The notes: generated by a model not told the origin, from the letters alone. A stretch of DNA of 64,000 bases from Legionella_C sp048541585 (GCF_048541585.1 NZ_CP183304.1:1-64000), one strand, 5' to 3'; positions 26,396-36,857 are shown, numbered from the stretch's first letter. Numbers and translations: made by a program.

Positions 26396-28339
26396 TTATT
26401 TAATATGACGCCAAAGACCACCACTTAGTCGGGCATTACTGGGCTTTTTAACTAAAAAATTACGCAATAAGCTTAAGTATTCTTGTGTCCAGCGCGCACA
26501 AAACTCTTCTAAATTTTCATCAGCAACAGGGATAGGAAGCTCTATTAATTCAAAATAAAAATAATTTTCACTCCAAACTGGAACAGAAAAAAAAGAAGGA
26601 GATTGGGTTTTAAAAGATATCCTTGCGGCAAAATCAGAATAGGTAATTTTCTGATTTTCAAAATCAATTTTAGGAGCAGCAGGATTCATTGCGCCATCTA
26701 CAGCAATGGTAATGATATTGCCCTGACGTAACGCTTTAATAATTTGTCGAACAACTTCAGCTTCAGTATGAACACTTGTTGAAATTAACGTATTACTGTA
26801 GTGCATTGAGGGGAGGCTAGGAGTAGAGGCTATCCATTTATAAGGTAATCCTAATAGCTCTAAAGCTAAAGGGCCTGCATAAAGACAGCCTACATGCGCT
26901 GAAGCTAAAATGATACCTTTACCCAGATTTAATTTTTCTTCAAGAAGGATGCTTTTTTCTGTTAAATCTTCAAAGAAAGCCATAGCTTCATCAGCTTGAT
27001 CAGTTCGACATTCTAACCAGTCTAACAAATAATGATCGAGTAAATAGGCCCATTTTGCTTTCTCTTCATATAATGACCGTTCATTTTCGCCGACCGATGG
27101 TTCATAGCGCTTAACTATTTCCCACAGCCAATCAAATCTTGCTTTAGGAAGCTCAACCGTCTCTATTTTTTGCCATAGTTGATTTAGACCACTCTCAAAA
27201 GTATGTGGTAAACTTTTATTTCGAATGAAGACCCCTTCTTCAAACAAAGTGGTTGCTTCTTCATTACGCCCCGCTTGTACTAATGCAGAAGCAGCATACC
27301 GCTTCCATTTTATAGAGTCAGGTAATAGGTCTACAACTGCAAGCATTTCGTCAGCCGCTTGTTGATAATGGCCAGCAAATTTTAATGCTCTAGCATTGAG
27401 TAAACGGGTATGAGGATTTTCTGGTAAAAGTTCTTTTAATTTATTGAGGTATTGCAGTGACTCTGTATAGTTTCCTTTTCTCAGTAATAAATCGCCTAAT
27501 AAGTTATTTACTTGAATATTTTCTGGGTCAATCTCACCAGCTTTAACGAGAGCTGCAATAGCTTCCTCCTCATTTTCTCCGCTTACAAGCTTTATCTTTG
27601 CTGAAAGAAGATTAATACGCACATCGTTAGAATCTAATATCAGTAATTGCTTAGTAATATTTTCTGCTAAGGAATAATCTTTTCCATCGTATGCAATTTG
27701 TGCAGCTTTAATACCTAGATCTATAGGTTGCTCAGAGAAATTAATCTTGGCAATATATTTCATGCAAAGTTTAAAGTTTCCTACTCTGGAAAGGGCTAAA
27801 AAAGCTACTTTTAATAATCGTTCATTTACACTATAACCATGCTCGTAAGATTCAGCGAGACTCGCAGCTTTTTCGAGGTTGTTTGCTTGCAGATGAAGTT
27901 GAATTAGCTGGGCAGCAACATTGTAATTGTTTTTCTCAATGGCAAGTATTTTTTCTAAATAAATACTACCTTCTAGACGTTTATTTTGCCTAATTAATAC
28001 ACTACTTAAAGTGGTTAAATCTAATATTGAATTGGGATGGGTATTTACTATTAATTCAAGCAATTTACCAGCCCAGATAAAATGTTGAGCTTTTATTAGA
28101 GGTGAAATAATTAAGCGGCGTAACCAAGCGCAATCAGTGTAATTATCCCAAGTCAAATTTTTAAAGATAGAAAAACCTAAATCATGTTGATTAAGGTTAA
28201 AATGAATTAACCCTAATTTCATTAGTTCATTTTGGGCTAAAGTGGTAGTCTTTTTCTTCTTTTCAAAAATTAATAATGCCTCAGACCACTTTTCTAAGCT
28301 TATTAATTTATCTAGATCATTTATGTCGTTAGTTTCCAT
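26396..28339 (-). CDS. TPR protein fused to an LpxL/HtrB-like acyltransferase domain
   Basis: This is a 647-residue protein. Residues 1-390 are TPR helical repeats (ALLIFEKKKK, GEIDPENIQVNNLLGDLLLR and others). The remainder resembles lipid A biosynthesis acyltransferases: SAHVGCLYAGPLALELLGLP (the His region), IITIAVDGAMN (the position of the DxR/G motif), SDFAARISFKTQSPSFFSVPV and FCARWTQEYLSLLRNFLVKKP, split here by convention. The classic HX4D is not clearly kept (HVGCL), so activity may differ. It follows kpsE in the capsule cluster. I infer a cytosolic enzyme adding acyl groups to a lipid-linked polysaccharide or its anchor. Confidence 0.78.
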   Translation of the reverse strand: METNDINDLDKLISLEKWSEALLIFEKKKKTTTLAQNELMKLGLIHFNLNQHDLGFSIFKNLTWDNYTDCAWLRRLIISPLIKAQHFIWAGKLLELIVNTHPNSILDLTTLSSVLIRQNKRLEGSIYLEKILAIEKNNYNVAAQLIQLHLQANNLEKAASLAESYEHGYSVNERLLKVAFLALSRVGNFKLCMKYIAKINFSEQPIDLGIKAAQIAYDGKDYSLAENITKQLLILDSNDVRINLLSAKIKLVSGENEEEAIAALVKAGEIDPENIQVNNLLGDLLLRKGNYTESLQYLNKLKELLPENPHTRLLNARALKFAGHYQQAADEMLAVVDLLPDSIKWKRYAASALVQAGRNEEATTLFEEGVFIRNKSLPHTFESGLNQLWQKIETVELPKARFDWLWEIVKRYEPSVGENERSLYEEKAKWAYLLDHYLLDWLECRTDQADEAMAFFEDLTEKSILLEEKLNLGKGIILASAHVGCLYAGPLALELLGLPYKWIASTPSLPSMHYSNTLISTSVHTEAEVVRQIIKALRQGNIITIAVDGAMNPAAPKIDFENQKITYSDFAARISFKTQSPSFFSVPVWSENYFYFELIELPIPVADENLEEFCARWTQEYLSLLRNFLVKKPSNARLSGGLWRHIK

Positions 28340-28352
28340 TACATTTTTAATA

Positions 28353-29735
28353 TTAAGTTTTTATTGAAATTTTTATAGCTGTTTTTATTAAGGATACTAA
28401 GGTAACTAAACTGTATAATATAATTAAAATTAATAAAAATAATTTTAACTTCTGTGGCTCAACAGGTATAGGTGAGGTAATAGGTGGAACAATAGTGTGA
28501 GAAGTATTGACGTTGATTAAAAACTTGTAATTTAATATCCTCAAGCGATTTAAGTGCTACTTCCCATTCTTTTTCAGCAAAGTCTCTTTCAATTAAAGCG
28601 CTTTCAAATCCTGATAAAACTTTATTCATTGAATGTGCGCCATTATCTACTAATCGCTTGTTTAAACTTCTTTGTTGTTCACGTAAAACGACAAGGTGAT
28701 CACTTAAGCGCTCTACAACTGGACTATTTTTAACTTCAGCTTTCTTATAAACTCCAATTTCTTGTTCAGCTTGTTTTATCTTAGCTTTAATATCACTTAA
28801 GCTAGCATAGATAGCCGCGACAGTTTCTCTAGGATTGAGATCACGTTTTGATATTTGTAAATTAACAATTCTTTTTCTAGCAATTTGTAGGTTTTTTTCA
28901 CGTTTAATGACGTTGTCTTGCGCTTCTTTAATTTTATCGGCAAACATTTTACTTGATAAAGTATTTACCCAGTTTTCTGCATATAACAATAAAGCGTCTG
29001 CAAAGCGCTTTGCATCCTGCTGGCTTTTGGCTTGAACTTTGATTTTTAATATTCCTTCTTGGATATCAATAGCTACTTTTACTCTTCTTTTATAATAATT
29101 ATAATCATCCGTGTTAATAAGTGTAGTTGAGAACGGCCGTGATAAGAAGCGAGTATCAGGATTTTTAAAATAGCTAATAAAACCTTGTTCTTTTTCCATG
29201 CGATTCATCATTTCTCTCGCGAAAAAATATATTCGCGAGCAGAAAAAATATTTTGCATAATACTAGGGCTAACAGAAGTAGGGAGGATAGCGGAGCCTAG
29301 CGTATTATCATTTAAAGAATTAGTCTTTATCGTTACAATCGCTTCCGCTTCATAAAAGGGAGTTGCGAAAAAAGATATAATACAGGTTAATATGGCTGAG
29401 ATTAGAATTAATAAGGTTATTTGTTTTAAGAATAAGCGTTTTTTACGATGGTGCTCAAAAACAATAGCTTGCTTTGTTCGATAAATTTGTTCTAGGCTAG
29501 GTAGTTTATCTAAAGCTGCTACTTTTTTTTTTTCTTTTTCTACAGTATCAATTTCTTCTTGACGTTGACGTCTAAACTGTTCAGCGCGTGTTGCGCGTTC
29601 ACTTTCTGCTTTTTCCCGGCGTTCTTTAGCTGCAAGCTCTGCAGCAGCTAGGCGTTGTGCCTTCCAGGCTTGAATGCGCTCCTCATTAAATTTTTTTTTC
29701 TCGAGAAGGCGTTTTTCATCGCCATTATCCGTCAT
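28353..29735 (-). pseudogene. kpsE: KpsE/Wzz-like polysaccharide export inner-membrane protein, two frameshifts
   Basis: Three frame segments give one protein of about 460 residues. First comes an unusually long basic/acidic cytoplasmic coiled coil (RLAAAELAAKERREKAESER) and a transmembrane helix (ITLLILISAILTCIISFFA). Then follow the typical periplasmic domain (FYEAEAIVTIKT, FISYFKNPDTRFLSRPFS) and coiled coil. Last is the KpsE-like tail VPPITSPIPVEPQ with a second transmembrane helix (LKLFLLILIILYSLVTLV). The first shift (about 29210) is repaired by adding one A to AAA; the second (about 28507) by removing one base. KpsE bridges the ABC transporter and the outer-membrane channel in capsule export. 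Confidence 0.8.
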
Positions 29736-29764
29736 TTTTTTTCTTATATCCTATTTTAATGCGA

Positions 29765-30424
29765 TTACACTAAACTTGTTTCCTGCTCAAAAAAATAACA
29801 TGCTTCTTCATGTGATTCATACATTTTAATTTCACCATTTTGCAATAGTCCATGTTTATCACAAATATTTTGCGTAAGTTTTGCATTTCGAGAAAAAAAG
29901 ATTAAACCAGAATGCTTTAGTCGTAGTTCTAAAGCCACTTCGCATTTTAATCTAAAATCATCATCACCTACACTTAACTTATCATCAGCTAAAAAAAAAT
30001 CACAAGGAATAGCTAAACTTACTGCAAATCCTAGTTTAGCACGCATATTAGCTGAATAAGCGCCTATTTTGGAGTTAAGTTCACTATTTGATAATTCAGC
30101 AAAGTCTTGACAGAAGGCCTTTAAATCAAAAGGATCAAGGTAATTTAGCTGAGCAATAATTTTTATATTTTCATTGGCGGTAAGAAAAGGATGAAAAGCC
30201 CCTGCATAACCTAATGGCCAAGCAGTCTTTTCTTTAATTAAAATACCACTATCTAGTTTCTGTATTCCTGCAAGGATTTTTAAAACAGTGCTTTTGCCAG
30301 CTCCTATATTGCCAAGTATACCGACTTTTTGACGCTCTTCAACTAAAAAAGTTGCATCACTCAAAACAATCTGTATGGTATTTAAATGTTTAAAAAACTT
30401 AGTAGCATTTATAAACCCTAACAA
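29765..30424 (-). CDS. kpsT: Capsule polysaccharide ABC transporter ATPase (KpsT-like)
   Basis: This is a 219-residue cytoplasmic ATPase. Walker A is GNIGAGKST. The signature region reads YSANMRAKLGFAVSLA, the KpsT/Wzt type. Walker B is FFLADDKLSVGD, where the usual catalytic Glu after the Asp is Asp. KpsT relatives normally read DE followed by VGD, so this E-to-D change could slow ATP hydrolysis. It lies between kpsM and kpsE, as in group 2 and 3 capsule loci. The gene is intact while both neighbours are frameshifted. Confidence 0.88.
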   Translation of the reverse strand: MLGFINATKFFKHLNTIQIVLSDATFLVEERQKVGILGNIGAGKSTVLKILAGIQKLDSGILIKEKTAWPLGYAGAFHPFLTANENIKIIAQLNYLDPFDLKAFCQDFAELSNSELNSKIGAYSANMRAKLGFAVSLAIPCDFFLADDKLSVGDDDFRLKCEVALELRLKHSGLIFFSRNAKLTQNICDKHGLLQNGEIKMYESHEEACYFFEQETSLV

Positions 30425-30515
30425 TGTTGCACCTAATTAAATTTATGTCTTTAAATATTACGCACACTTTTATTTAATTAAAATAATTTAGCTAAGTAAA
30501 TATCTTAAATTCATA

Positions 30516-31258
30516 TTAATCATAAGCGTTTTGACGGCTCATTCTAATAAATAGTGTAATACCAGTCATGACACCAATAAATAAAATAGGCTGATAATAT
30601 ATAGCCATTCTAGAGTGGTAGCTTAAAAAAGTACCATCGCGAATAATTTCGATAGATTGAAATAAAGGATTCATAGCGCCTATGTTAGCTAGCCATTCTG
30701 GTAATTCATTAGCAGTATAAAAGACACCAGAAATCCAAAAAACTGGTCTTAATGTAAGGGGTAAAAATTTTTCTACTATAGGATATAAATTTGCTAACTC
30801 TGCTGTAAAATTTCCCACAGCAACACCAGTTCCCCAAGCACATAGATAACCAAAGATCATGATTAATGGATCGTGGCATTCTATTTTAGCAAAAAAAATA
30901 AAATTTAAGGTAAATAATGTTAAGAATACTAATACACCATTTAATAACTCACTGAGCGCTGCAGCCGCTAATACAACTATAGGTGTTATACTGGGAATAG
31001 GATGGATTGACTTGTTTTTCTTGTTCTCATAATCGAATTGATAGTATATCTAAAAAGAATATAAGACAGCATACCGGGTATTAAGAAGCTTACTATATCA
31101 GTAAATATAGGAACTTGTTTTCCAATTATGGAAAAGAAAATAATAATTGCGCCTATCCATGCTAAAGGATTTATTAATGCCCAAATATAGGCTAATGTAT
31201 CGCCAGAAAATCTAGATTTTATATCTTTAATAATTAAAGTGTTAATAATTTCATTCAT
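30516..31258 (-). pseudogene. kpsM: Capsule polysaccharide ABC transporter permease (KpsM-like), one frameshift
   Basis: This is an ABC-2-type six-helix permease of about 248 residues. The first piece (31258-30986) has INTLIIKDIKSRFSGDTLAY and PLAWIGAIIIFFSIIG. The second, open from the break to 30516, has FPSITPIVVLAAAALSELLN, RPVFWISGVFYTANELPEW and NPLFQSIEIIRDGTF, all typical of KpsM/CtrC. Adding one C to the CCC run near 30993-30995 joins them. As written the product ends after two or three helices and could not form a channel. Confidence 0.88.
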
Positions 31259-31307
31259 AACTAATTTATTATTAATTTAATGGGTATGAATTTCATAAGC
31301 CTACATT

Positions 31308-32425
31308 TTAAAATGATCTTCCTAAGCCTATGGCAGGGCTTAAGCTTGAAAATATCTTTCTAATATTGGTATAAGGCGCATCTGTTGTAATAATTAAATC
31401 GCCATCTCTTATCTTAAATTGTTGTGCAGCAAAAACAGCGTTCATTTGCCGCATATTCAATTCATAGATAACTTGTGCATCTGTTCGCAACAAACTCTAC
31501 CTATCATAGGCGTTAATGCATGCAAAATTTCTGCTTTTTCATGTCTTAATAAATAGACTCCAGCTGGATTAGCCATATCGTCGCTTAATCCTTCAGCTAA
31601 TGCGATGGCTTCAATTAAAGATAATTCACTTTTGGAAAATTTTATTAACTTTTGAACACCTGTTGCACCAAGAACCGTGAAAGAGCGATTTATCTCACTT
31701 AAAATTATATTATCTCGTGGGTAAAGCGTGACATTTTTGTCAGGAGCTTGATAGATATCTATAAGTGTTGTTTTAAATTTTTTACCTTTTCTTTCTAGCA
31801 TCACTTCAGTTAATTCAGGCGAGAGGGTAGATCCTCCGGCCTCAGCAAGTACTGAAACTAAATCATATCGTTCAGGCCTTATTTCTAGAGTACCTGGTTT
31901 TGCGACTGTGCCTTGGATAGATACCTGTTTACTAAGTCCTTCTAGCTTTTTAATAATGACTTGCGGATTAATAACTTTATTTTTTAAGATTAAGGTAAGT
32001 TTTCGTTGCAATTGCTCTACAGTATTACCTGCTGCTTTTACTTTCCCTACGTAGGGGATATAAATATGTCCTGTCCCTGAGATGATGTGGGGACCGAGGC
32101 TCGCAGCGCCTTTTTGATCACCTGTATATAATCCTTCGGAAGCATTTTCCCAAATATTAATCTCTAACTTATCACCAACATCTAACGTTTCATAATTTAT
32201 AAGATCAGCCTCACTAGCAGCTATCCAAGTATATATAGAACTAATATTTGTTATTGTTGCTACATCTACAGTAACGGGAATAATAGGGATATGGCCATAA
32301 CTACTCTTATATACATCATACTTTGTAGGGCCACTTCGTGGTAACGTCGTACAACTTAATAACTGCAAATAAAGTACAACTAATATTAATTGACAAATTA
32401 TAAATCTTACACCAACTCTTCGCAC
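31308..32425 (-). pseudogene. Polysaccharide export lipoprotein (Wza/KpsD/BexD family), C-terminal frameshift
   Basis: This is an outer-membrane export protein of about 371 residues when joined. The signal peptide carries a lipobox (LQLLSC, lipidated Cys near residue 25). Next come the poly-export domain (DVGDKLEINIWENASEGLYT, HIYIPYVGKVKAAGNT) and two SLBB-like stretches (QVSIQGTVAKPGTLEIRPER and YPRDNIILSEINRSFTVLGA). After residue 305 the frame breaks near 31497; the conserved tail SLLRTDAQVIYELNMRQMNA continues in another frame to 31308. One missing base restores it. The tail carries the last SLBB part, so the main product lacks only the C-terminal 60 residues. Confidence 0.85.
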
Positions 32426-34269
32426 ACTTCCTGCTCCCTTAATACGTGGGGGGATTCCCTAGTTAAAGCTTTAACAGTTGTTTCAATCATACCTGAAATT
32501 GAAAAATTTGTGTTGGCAAATTGAATTGCTTTATCTTTTAAATTTGGATTCTCTCTAAACTTCGTTATAATATTTTCTACTTTTTCGCATGCTTCTGATA
32601 GATCAGGCTCTTCTGAGCTACTTAAAATATAGCCTGTTTCTCCTTCAATAAAACATTCCGCTGCGCCACCTGCAGGAGTGGAGACAATGGGTACGCCCAT
32701 ATACTGGGCCTCGATGAGTACATTCGGTAGCCCTTCATAAAGAGACATTAACAACATGACATCTAGTTTTAATAGCCAATAGCCGACAGATTTGCTTAGG
32801 CCGACAAATAAAATTCTCTCTAAAATCCCTAGTTCATCAGCAAGTGAAATACATTGTTTACGCAAGCGTCCTTCGCCAACTAATATAAATCGAGCATTAC
32901 GGTGTTTATGAAGATATCGTTTAATAAAGCGAATAAACAATATAGGGCGCTTATCGGTTTCAAATCTAAATACACCACCGATTGTTTCCGTTGCATCAAT
33001 TGTTTGGGATTCAAATTCAGCCCACATTTTTTCCTCGTGTGCTTCTGGTATAACTTCAGGTGGAACTATACCATTATAAATTACGGTGAAGCGTTCATAA
33101 GGGATATCTAACCATTCAGCATAGGATTTAGCCGTTGCTGCAGTATTAGTGACAAAAGAAACTTTAGAAATTTCTGCCAAATTCTTATATAGAGGAAAGT
33201 ATTCTGGTTTAAATAAGTGAGGCCTTAAACTGGGTGGAAAGCCACGAAAATTTAGTACAATTTTTGGCACACCAGCGACTAATGCTGCAATTGCAGAAAA
33301 TAAAATTGCGCCATCTTGCCATATGAAAGCTACCTCTGTTTTAGCATCGCGAAAATATTGAACTAAATGATTTAAACCATAACGTATTAAGCTTGGCGTT
33401 TCATTAAGTAAATCTAATAGGGAAGAAGGCTCAACATCAAGTTTTTCTATAGGTGTTACAGGCAAATTTTTAATTTGAAATAGGTTAACATTATGTTTGT
33501 TTAAAAGAGATAGAAAGAAACTTTTTTCTTCATCTGTATCATATGCATTAATTAAAACATCAACTTCTTTGGCAATATGTATATTGGCAATTAATTCATC
33601 TTGCCTTTTTTTTTCATTAATATGTATAGCTGTTAAACATACTTGTCGTTCAGCACCGCCAGGACCTAAGCTGCCAGTTATTAGGGAAACTTTTCCTAGT
33701 TGATTAAAAGAATTAGCAATTTGCTGCTTGTCTTTAAAGTGTAAAATGGAATGTTTAATTGCTAAAAGGCCAAAGTCATCATCGTCTTTAACAGGCTGTC
33801 CCTCTTTAGCTTCTACAAGTTTAATAATTTTAATTATTTCATCATAAATCTTGATTTGTTTTTTATCTAATAGCTTACTATCTAGAGGTTTAATGATTTC
33901 ATAAGCTTTAATAACTTTCCTTCTCTTTTTTAAAGTTTGTGCATATATTATCCGTAATTTATGATTTTCTGGAAATTTGACAACAAGATCATCAAACATT
34001 TGATCAGATTCATCATATTTCTTCATTTTATAAAGCAAATGGGCATGGACTAGACAAGATTCAACGCAATCTTTTTTTAATAAAGGTGAGTTGTTAATTA
34101 AGTTTTCTGCTGTTAGCAAATCGCTATTTTTAATTAATAGCTGAAGATATTTATCAAACAATTGGAGATTTTCTACATCTGCTTCATAAGCAAGTTTTGC
34201 CTTTAGCAAAATCTCATCAGCTGTATTTAAAAGCGTAATAGAATTTTTATCCGCTTCGTCTTTAACCAT
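32407..34269 (-). CDS. TPR-glycosyltransferase (GT4/GT1 family), capsule synthesis
   Basis: This protein of about 620 residues is intact. Residues 1-150 are TPR-like helices (AHLLYKMKKYDESDQMFDDL). From about 190 a GT-B glycosyltransferase follows with VSLITGSLGPGGAERQVCL at its start (typical of GT4). The donor-binding half is near the end, with LFVGLSKSVGYWLLKLDVML and SLYEGLPNVLIEAQYMGVPI, then VSTPAGGAAECF (EX7E region). It would transfer a sugar from a nucleotide donor in the cytosol. The start is placed at the ATG with AAGGA 8 bases upstream. The end overlaps the export-lipoprotein start by 19 bases, so they are one operon. Confidence 0.88.
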   Translation of the reverse strand: MVKDEADKNSITLLNTADEILLKAKLAYEADVENLQLFDKYLQLLIKNSDLLTAENLINNSPLLKKDCVESCLVHAHLLYKMKKYDESDQMFDDLVVKFPENHKLRIIYAQTLKKRRKVIKAYEIIKPLDSKLLDKKQIKIYDEIIKIIKLVEAKEGQPVKDDDDFGLLAIKHSILHFKDKQQIANSFNQLGKVSLITGSLGPGGAERQVCLTAIHINEKKRQDELIANIHIAKEVDVLINAYDTDEEKSFFLSLLNKHNVNLFQIKNLPVTPIEKLDVEPSSLLDLLNETPSLIRYGLNHLVQYFRDAKTEVAFIWQDGAILFSAIAALVAGVPKIVLNFRGFPPSLRPHLFKPEYFPLYKNLAEISKVSFVTNTAATAKSYAEWLDIPYERFTVIYNGIVPPEVIPEAHEEKMWAEFESQTIDATETIGGVFRFETDKRPILFIRFIKRYLHKHRNARFILVGEGRLRKQCISLADELGILERILFVGLSKSVGYWLLKLDVMLLMSLYEGLPNVLIEAQYMGVPIVSTPAGGAAECFIEGETGYILSSSEEPDLSEACEKVENIITKFRENPNLKDKAIQFANTNFSISGMIETTVKALTRESPHVLREQEVCEELV

Positions 34270-34383
34270 AGCCATTTTCCTTAAATTTAATAGCATTTGA
34301 AAGTAGGAAACTCAAAAATTAAATTGAATTTCCCACTTATAAGCTTTAGGCTTGTAGCTTTAGAGAAGTAATTATTAATATTG

Positions 34384-35688
34384 TCAAGCATTCACAATAT
34401 TATTGTTTTTAAACATTCTAAAAGCACCACGTGTATCAACAATTAATTTTGCATTATTTGCGATTAACTCATAATCAAATGCCTCATGTGCTGTGGCTAA
34501 AATGACACAATCATATTGACTAATTGTAGATGCAGTTAATTCTACACTTAATAAATTAAAATCATGGGCTCGCATCTGTGGAAAAGAAGGAACATATGGA
34601 TCAGAATAATCAACCAGTGCGCCTCGATCTTGTAGCAATTCCATAATTTCTATCGAAGGGGACTCACGAACGTCATCAACGTCTTTTTTATAGGCCACAC
34701 CTAGCACAAGAATTCGACTATTTTTTATAGTTCGTTCGCGTTCATTCATAGCATGACCAACTTTATTTACTACCCAATGGGGCATATAACTATTAATTTC
34801 GCCAGCCAATTCTATGAAACGAGTATGTATACCATATTCGCGAGCCTTCCAAGTTAAATAAAATGGGTCAATGGGAATACAGTGTCCGCCAATACCAGGA
34901 CCGGGATTATATGCTACAAATCCAAATGGCTTTGTAGAAGCTGCCTCAATGACTTCGTGTATGTCAATATGCATCTTGTCAGCTAATATTTTAATTTCGT
35001 TAACTAAACCAATATTTACCGAGCGATGAATGTTTTCTAGTAATTTAGTCATCTCAGCTACTTTGGTGTTAGAAACAGATACAATATGATTTATAATTGA
35101 AGAGTATAAGGCCTGGCCAGCGGCTCGACAGTTCTCAGTATCACCACCACAAACCTTTGGAATAGTTGCTGTAGAATAATTTGGATTACCTGGATCTTCT
35201 CGTTCTGGAGAATAGACAAGAAAAACATCTTCGCCAACCTTAAGTCCTTTACTTTCAATCCTCGGTTTTAACTCCTCTTCAGTAGTACCAGGATAAGTTG
35301 TACTTTCTAATGAAACCATCTGGCCTTTTTGTAAGTAGGGTTGCAGGGCATCCATAGTTTGTAAAACAAAGCTTAAATCAGGTTCACGATATTTATTTAG
35401 TGGAGTGGGTACACATAATATAATCGCATCTGCTTCAGTTGCCTTTGAAAAATCGGAGGTGGCGATAAAAAGCTTCTTAACATTATGAATTCTTTCATTG
35501 GAAATATGCTTAATATAAGACTTACCTTGATTTAAAAGTGCATTTTTTGATTCATCAATATCGATTCCGATTACACGATAACCTACTTCTGCAAAACGAA
35601 GCATTAAGGGTAATCCTACGTAACCAAGTCCAACAACGGCAACAATAGCTTCTCGATTATTAACTTTCTCGATAAAATTATTTAACAT
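34384..35688 (-). CDS. Nucleotide-sugar 6-dehydrogenase (UDP-GlcNAc/ManNAc type)
   Basis: This is a 434-residue NAD-dependent dehydrogenase that oxidises a UDP-sugar at C6 to a uronic acid. The N-terminal Rossmann motif is AVVGLGYVGLPLMLRFAEVG. SPEREDPGN is a conserved substrate-binding stretch. The catalytic Cys lies in GPGIGGHCIPIDPFYL. The C-terminal domain has GVAYKKDVDDVRESPSIEIM. The length and the PEREDPG stretch fit the WbpA/WecC branch better than UDP-glucose dehydrogenase. It is adjacent to a 4-epimerase, which could act on its product. Confidence 0.9.
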   Translation of the reverse strand: MLNNFIEKVNNREAIVAVVGLGYVGLPLMLRFAEVGYRVIGIDIDESKNALLNQGKSYIKHISNERIHNVKKLFIATSDFSKATEADAIILCVPTPLNKYREPDLSFVLQTMDALQPYLQKGQMVSLESTTYPGTTEEELKPRIESKGLKVGEDVFLVYSPEREDPGNPNYSTATIPKVCGGDTENCRAAGQALYSSIINHIVSVSNTKVAEMTKLLENIHRSVNIGLVNEIKILADKMHIDIHEVIEAASTKPFGFVAYNPGPGIGGHCIPIDPFYLTWKAREYGIHTRFIELAGEINSYMPHWVVNKVGHAMNERERTIKNSRILVLGVAYKKDVDDVRESPSIEIMELLQDRGALVDYSDPYVPSFPQMRAHDFNLLSVELTASTISQYDCVILATAHEAFDYELIANNAKLIVDTRGAFRMFKNNNIVNA

Positions 35689-35716
35689 TTTATTTCATCC
35701 TTGATTCTTGTTTATA

Positions 35717-36739
35717 TCAAATTATTGGTTGTTCCTCTTTATAGTAAGATCTATACCAATCGACAAAACATTTAATTCCTGTAGAAATTGAAGTATTTGG
35801 TTTAAATTCTACCCATTCTTTCAGTGCATCGGTATTAGAAGCTGTAGCCGGTACATCGCCAGGTTGCATAGGTAAATAATTTTTCTGCGCTTGTATACCG
35901 AGTGCTTCTTCTAAGGCATTAATATAAGCTATTAAAGGTGTTGGATTATTATTGCCTATATTAAAAACTCGATAGGGCGCACTACTAATGGCAGGATTTG
36001 GCATTGATGCATTAAAGTTGCTATGGGCGGTTGCTGTTTTATGAGTGACGCGAGTAATTCCTTCTACGATGTCATCAATATAGGTAAAATCTCTAATCAT
36101 TTTACCATGATTGTAAATATCAATTGGTTTTCCGGCTAAAATAGCTTGGGTGAATTTAAATAAAGCCATATCAGGACGTCCCCAAGGACCATAAACAGTA
36201 AAAAAACGTAATCCTGTTGTGGGTAGATTATATAAATGACTATAAGTGTGAGCCATTAATTCATTAGCTTTTTTAGTGGCCGCATAAAGACTTATGGGAT
36301 GATCAATATTTTGCGATTCATCAAAAGGTAAACAAGTATTGCTACCATAAACGCTAGAGCTACTAGCATATACTAAATGCTCAACATCATGGTATCGGCA
36401 GCCTTCGAGTATATTCATAAACCCTTGAATATTGGCATCAATATAGGCATGAGGATTTATCAAAGAGTAGCGGACCCCAGCTTGTGCAGCTAAATGAACT
36501 ACTTTATCTGGCTTTTCTTGAGTAAATAATTCCTTAATTGCTTGCTTATCACTTACATCTAATTCATAGAATTTAAAATCTGGGCTCGTGGTTAGTCTTG
36601 CTAAGCGTGCTTTTTTTAGATTAACATCATAATAATTATTAAGATTATCAATACCAATGATTTTAATTTCATCTGTTAAAAAACGCAAAGCAGTATGCAT
36701 TCCAATAAAACCAGCACAACCGGTAAGTAATATCTTCAT
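35717..36739 (-). CDS. Nucleotide-sugar 4-epimerase (UDP-glucuronate epimerase-like SDR)
   Basis: This is an extended short-chain dehydrogenase of about 340 residues. The NAD motif is TGCAGFIGMHTALRF. ASSSSVYGSN and YAATKKANELMAH give the catalytic Ser and YxxxK. RFFTVYGPWGRPDMALFKFT is typical of CapI/LspL UDP-glucuronate 4-epimerases. It would supply a 4-epimerised uronic acid donor for the surface polysaccharide. The start is placed at 36739 because AAGGA lies 5 bases upstream; an in-frame TTG nine codons earlier is less likely. It is the first gene of the capsule cluster. Confidence 0.9.
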   Translation of the reverse strand: MKILLTGCAGFIGMHTALRFLTDEIKIIGIDNLNNYYDVNLKKARLARLTTSPDFKFYELDVSDKQAIKELFTQEKPDKVVHLAAQAGVRYSLINPHAYIDANIQGFMNILEGCRYHDVEHLVYASSSSVYGSNTCLPFDESQNIDHPISLYAATKKANELMAHTYSHLYNLPTTGLRFFTVYGPWGRPDMALFKFTQAILAGKPIDIYNHGKMIRDFTYIDDIVEGITRVTHKTATAHSNFNASMPNPAISSAPYRVFNIGNNNPTPLIAYINALEEALGIQAQKNYLPMQPGDVPATASNTDALKEWVEFKPNTSISTGIKCFVDWYRSYYKEEQPII

Positions 36740-36796
36740 GTATTTCCTTATTGCTGCAGCGACCAAAGAGTAACTATATCAAAAGGGGTACGGCAA

Positions 36797-36857
36797 TTAA
36801 ACTGCGGATATAAAATATAATAATTATTATCCTACCCAAAAGGGTAGAGCAGTTTAA
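36797..36857. promoter_or_regulatory. Nested inverted repeat upstream of the capsule cluster
   Basis: The outer arms TTAAACTGC (36797-36805) and GCAGTTTAA (36849-36857) are perfect. Inside, CTACCC (36832-36837) pairs with GGGTAG (36842-36847) around AAAA. It lies about 60 bases before the first capsule gene and could be an operator or 5'-leader structure. Confidence 0.55.
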
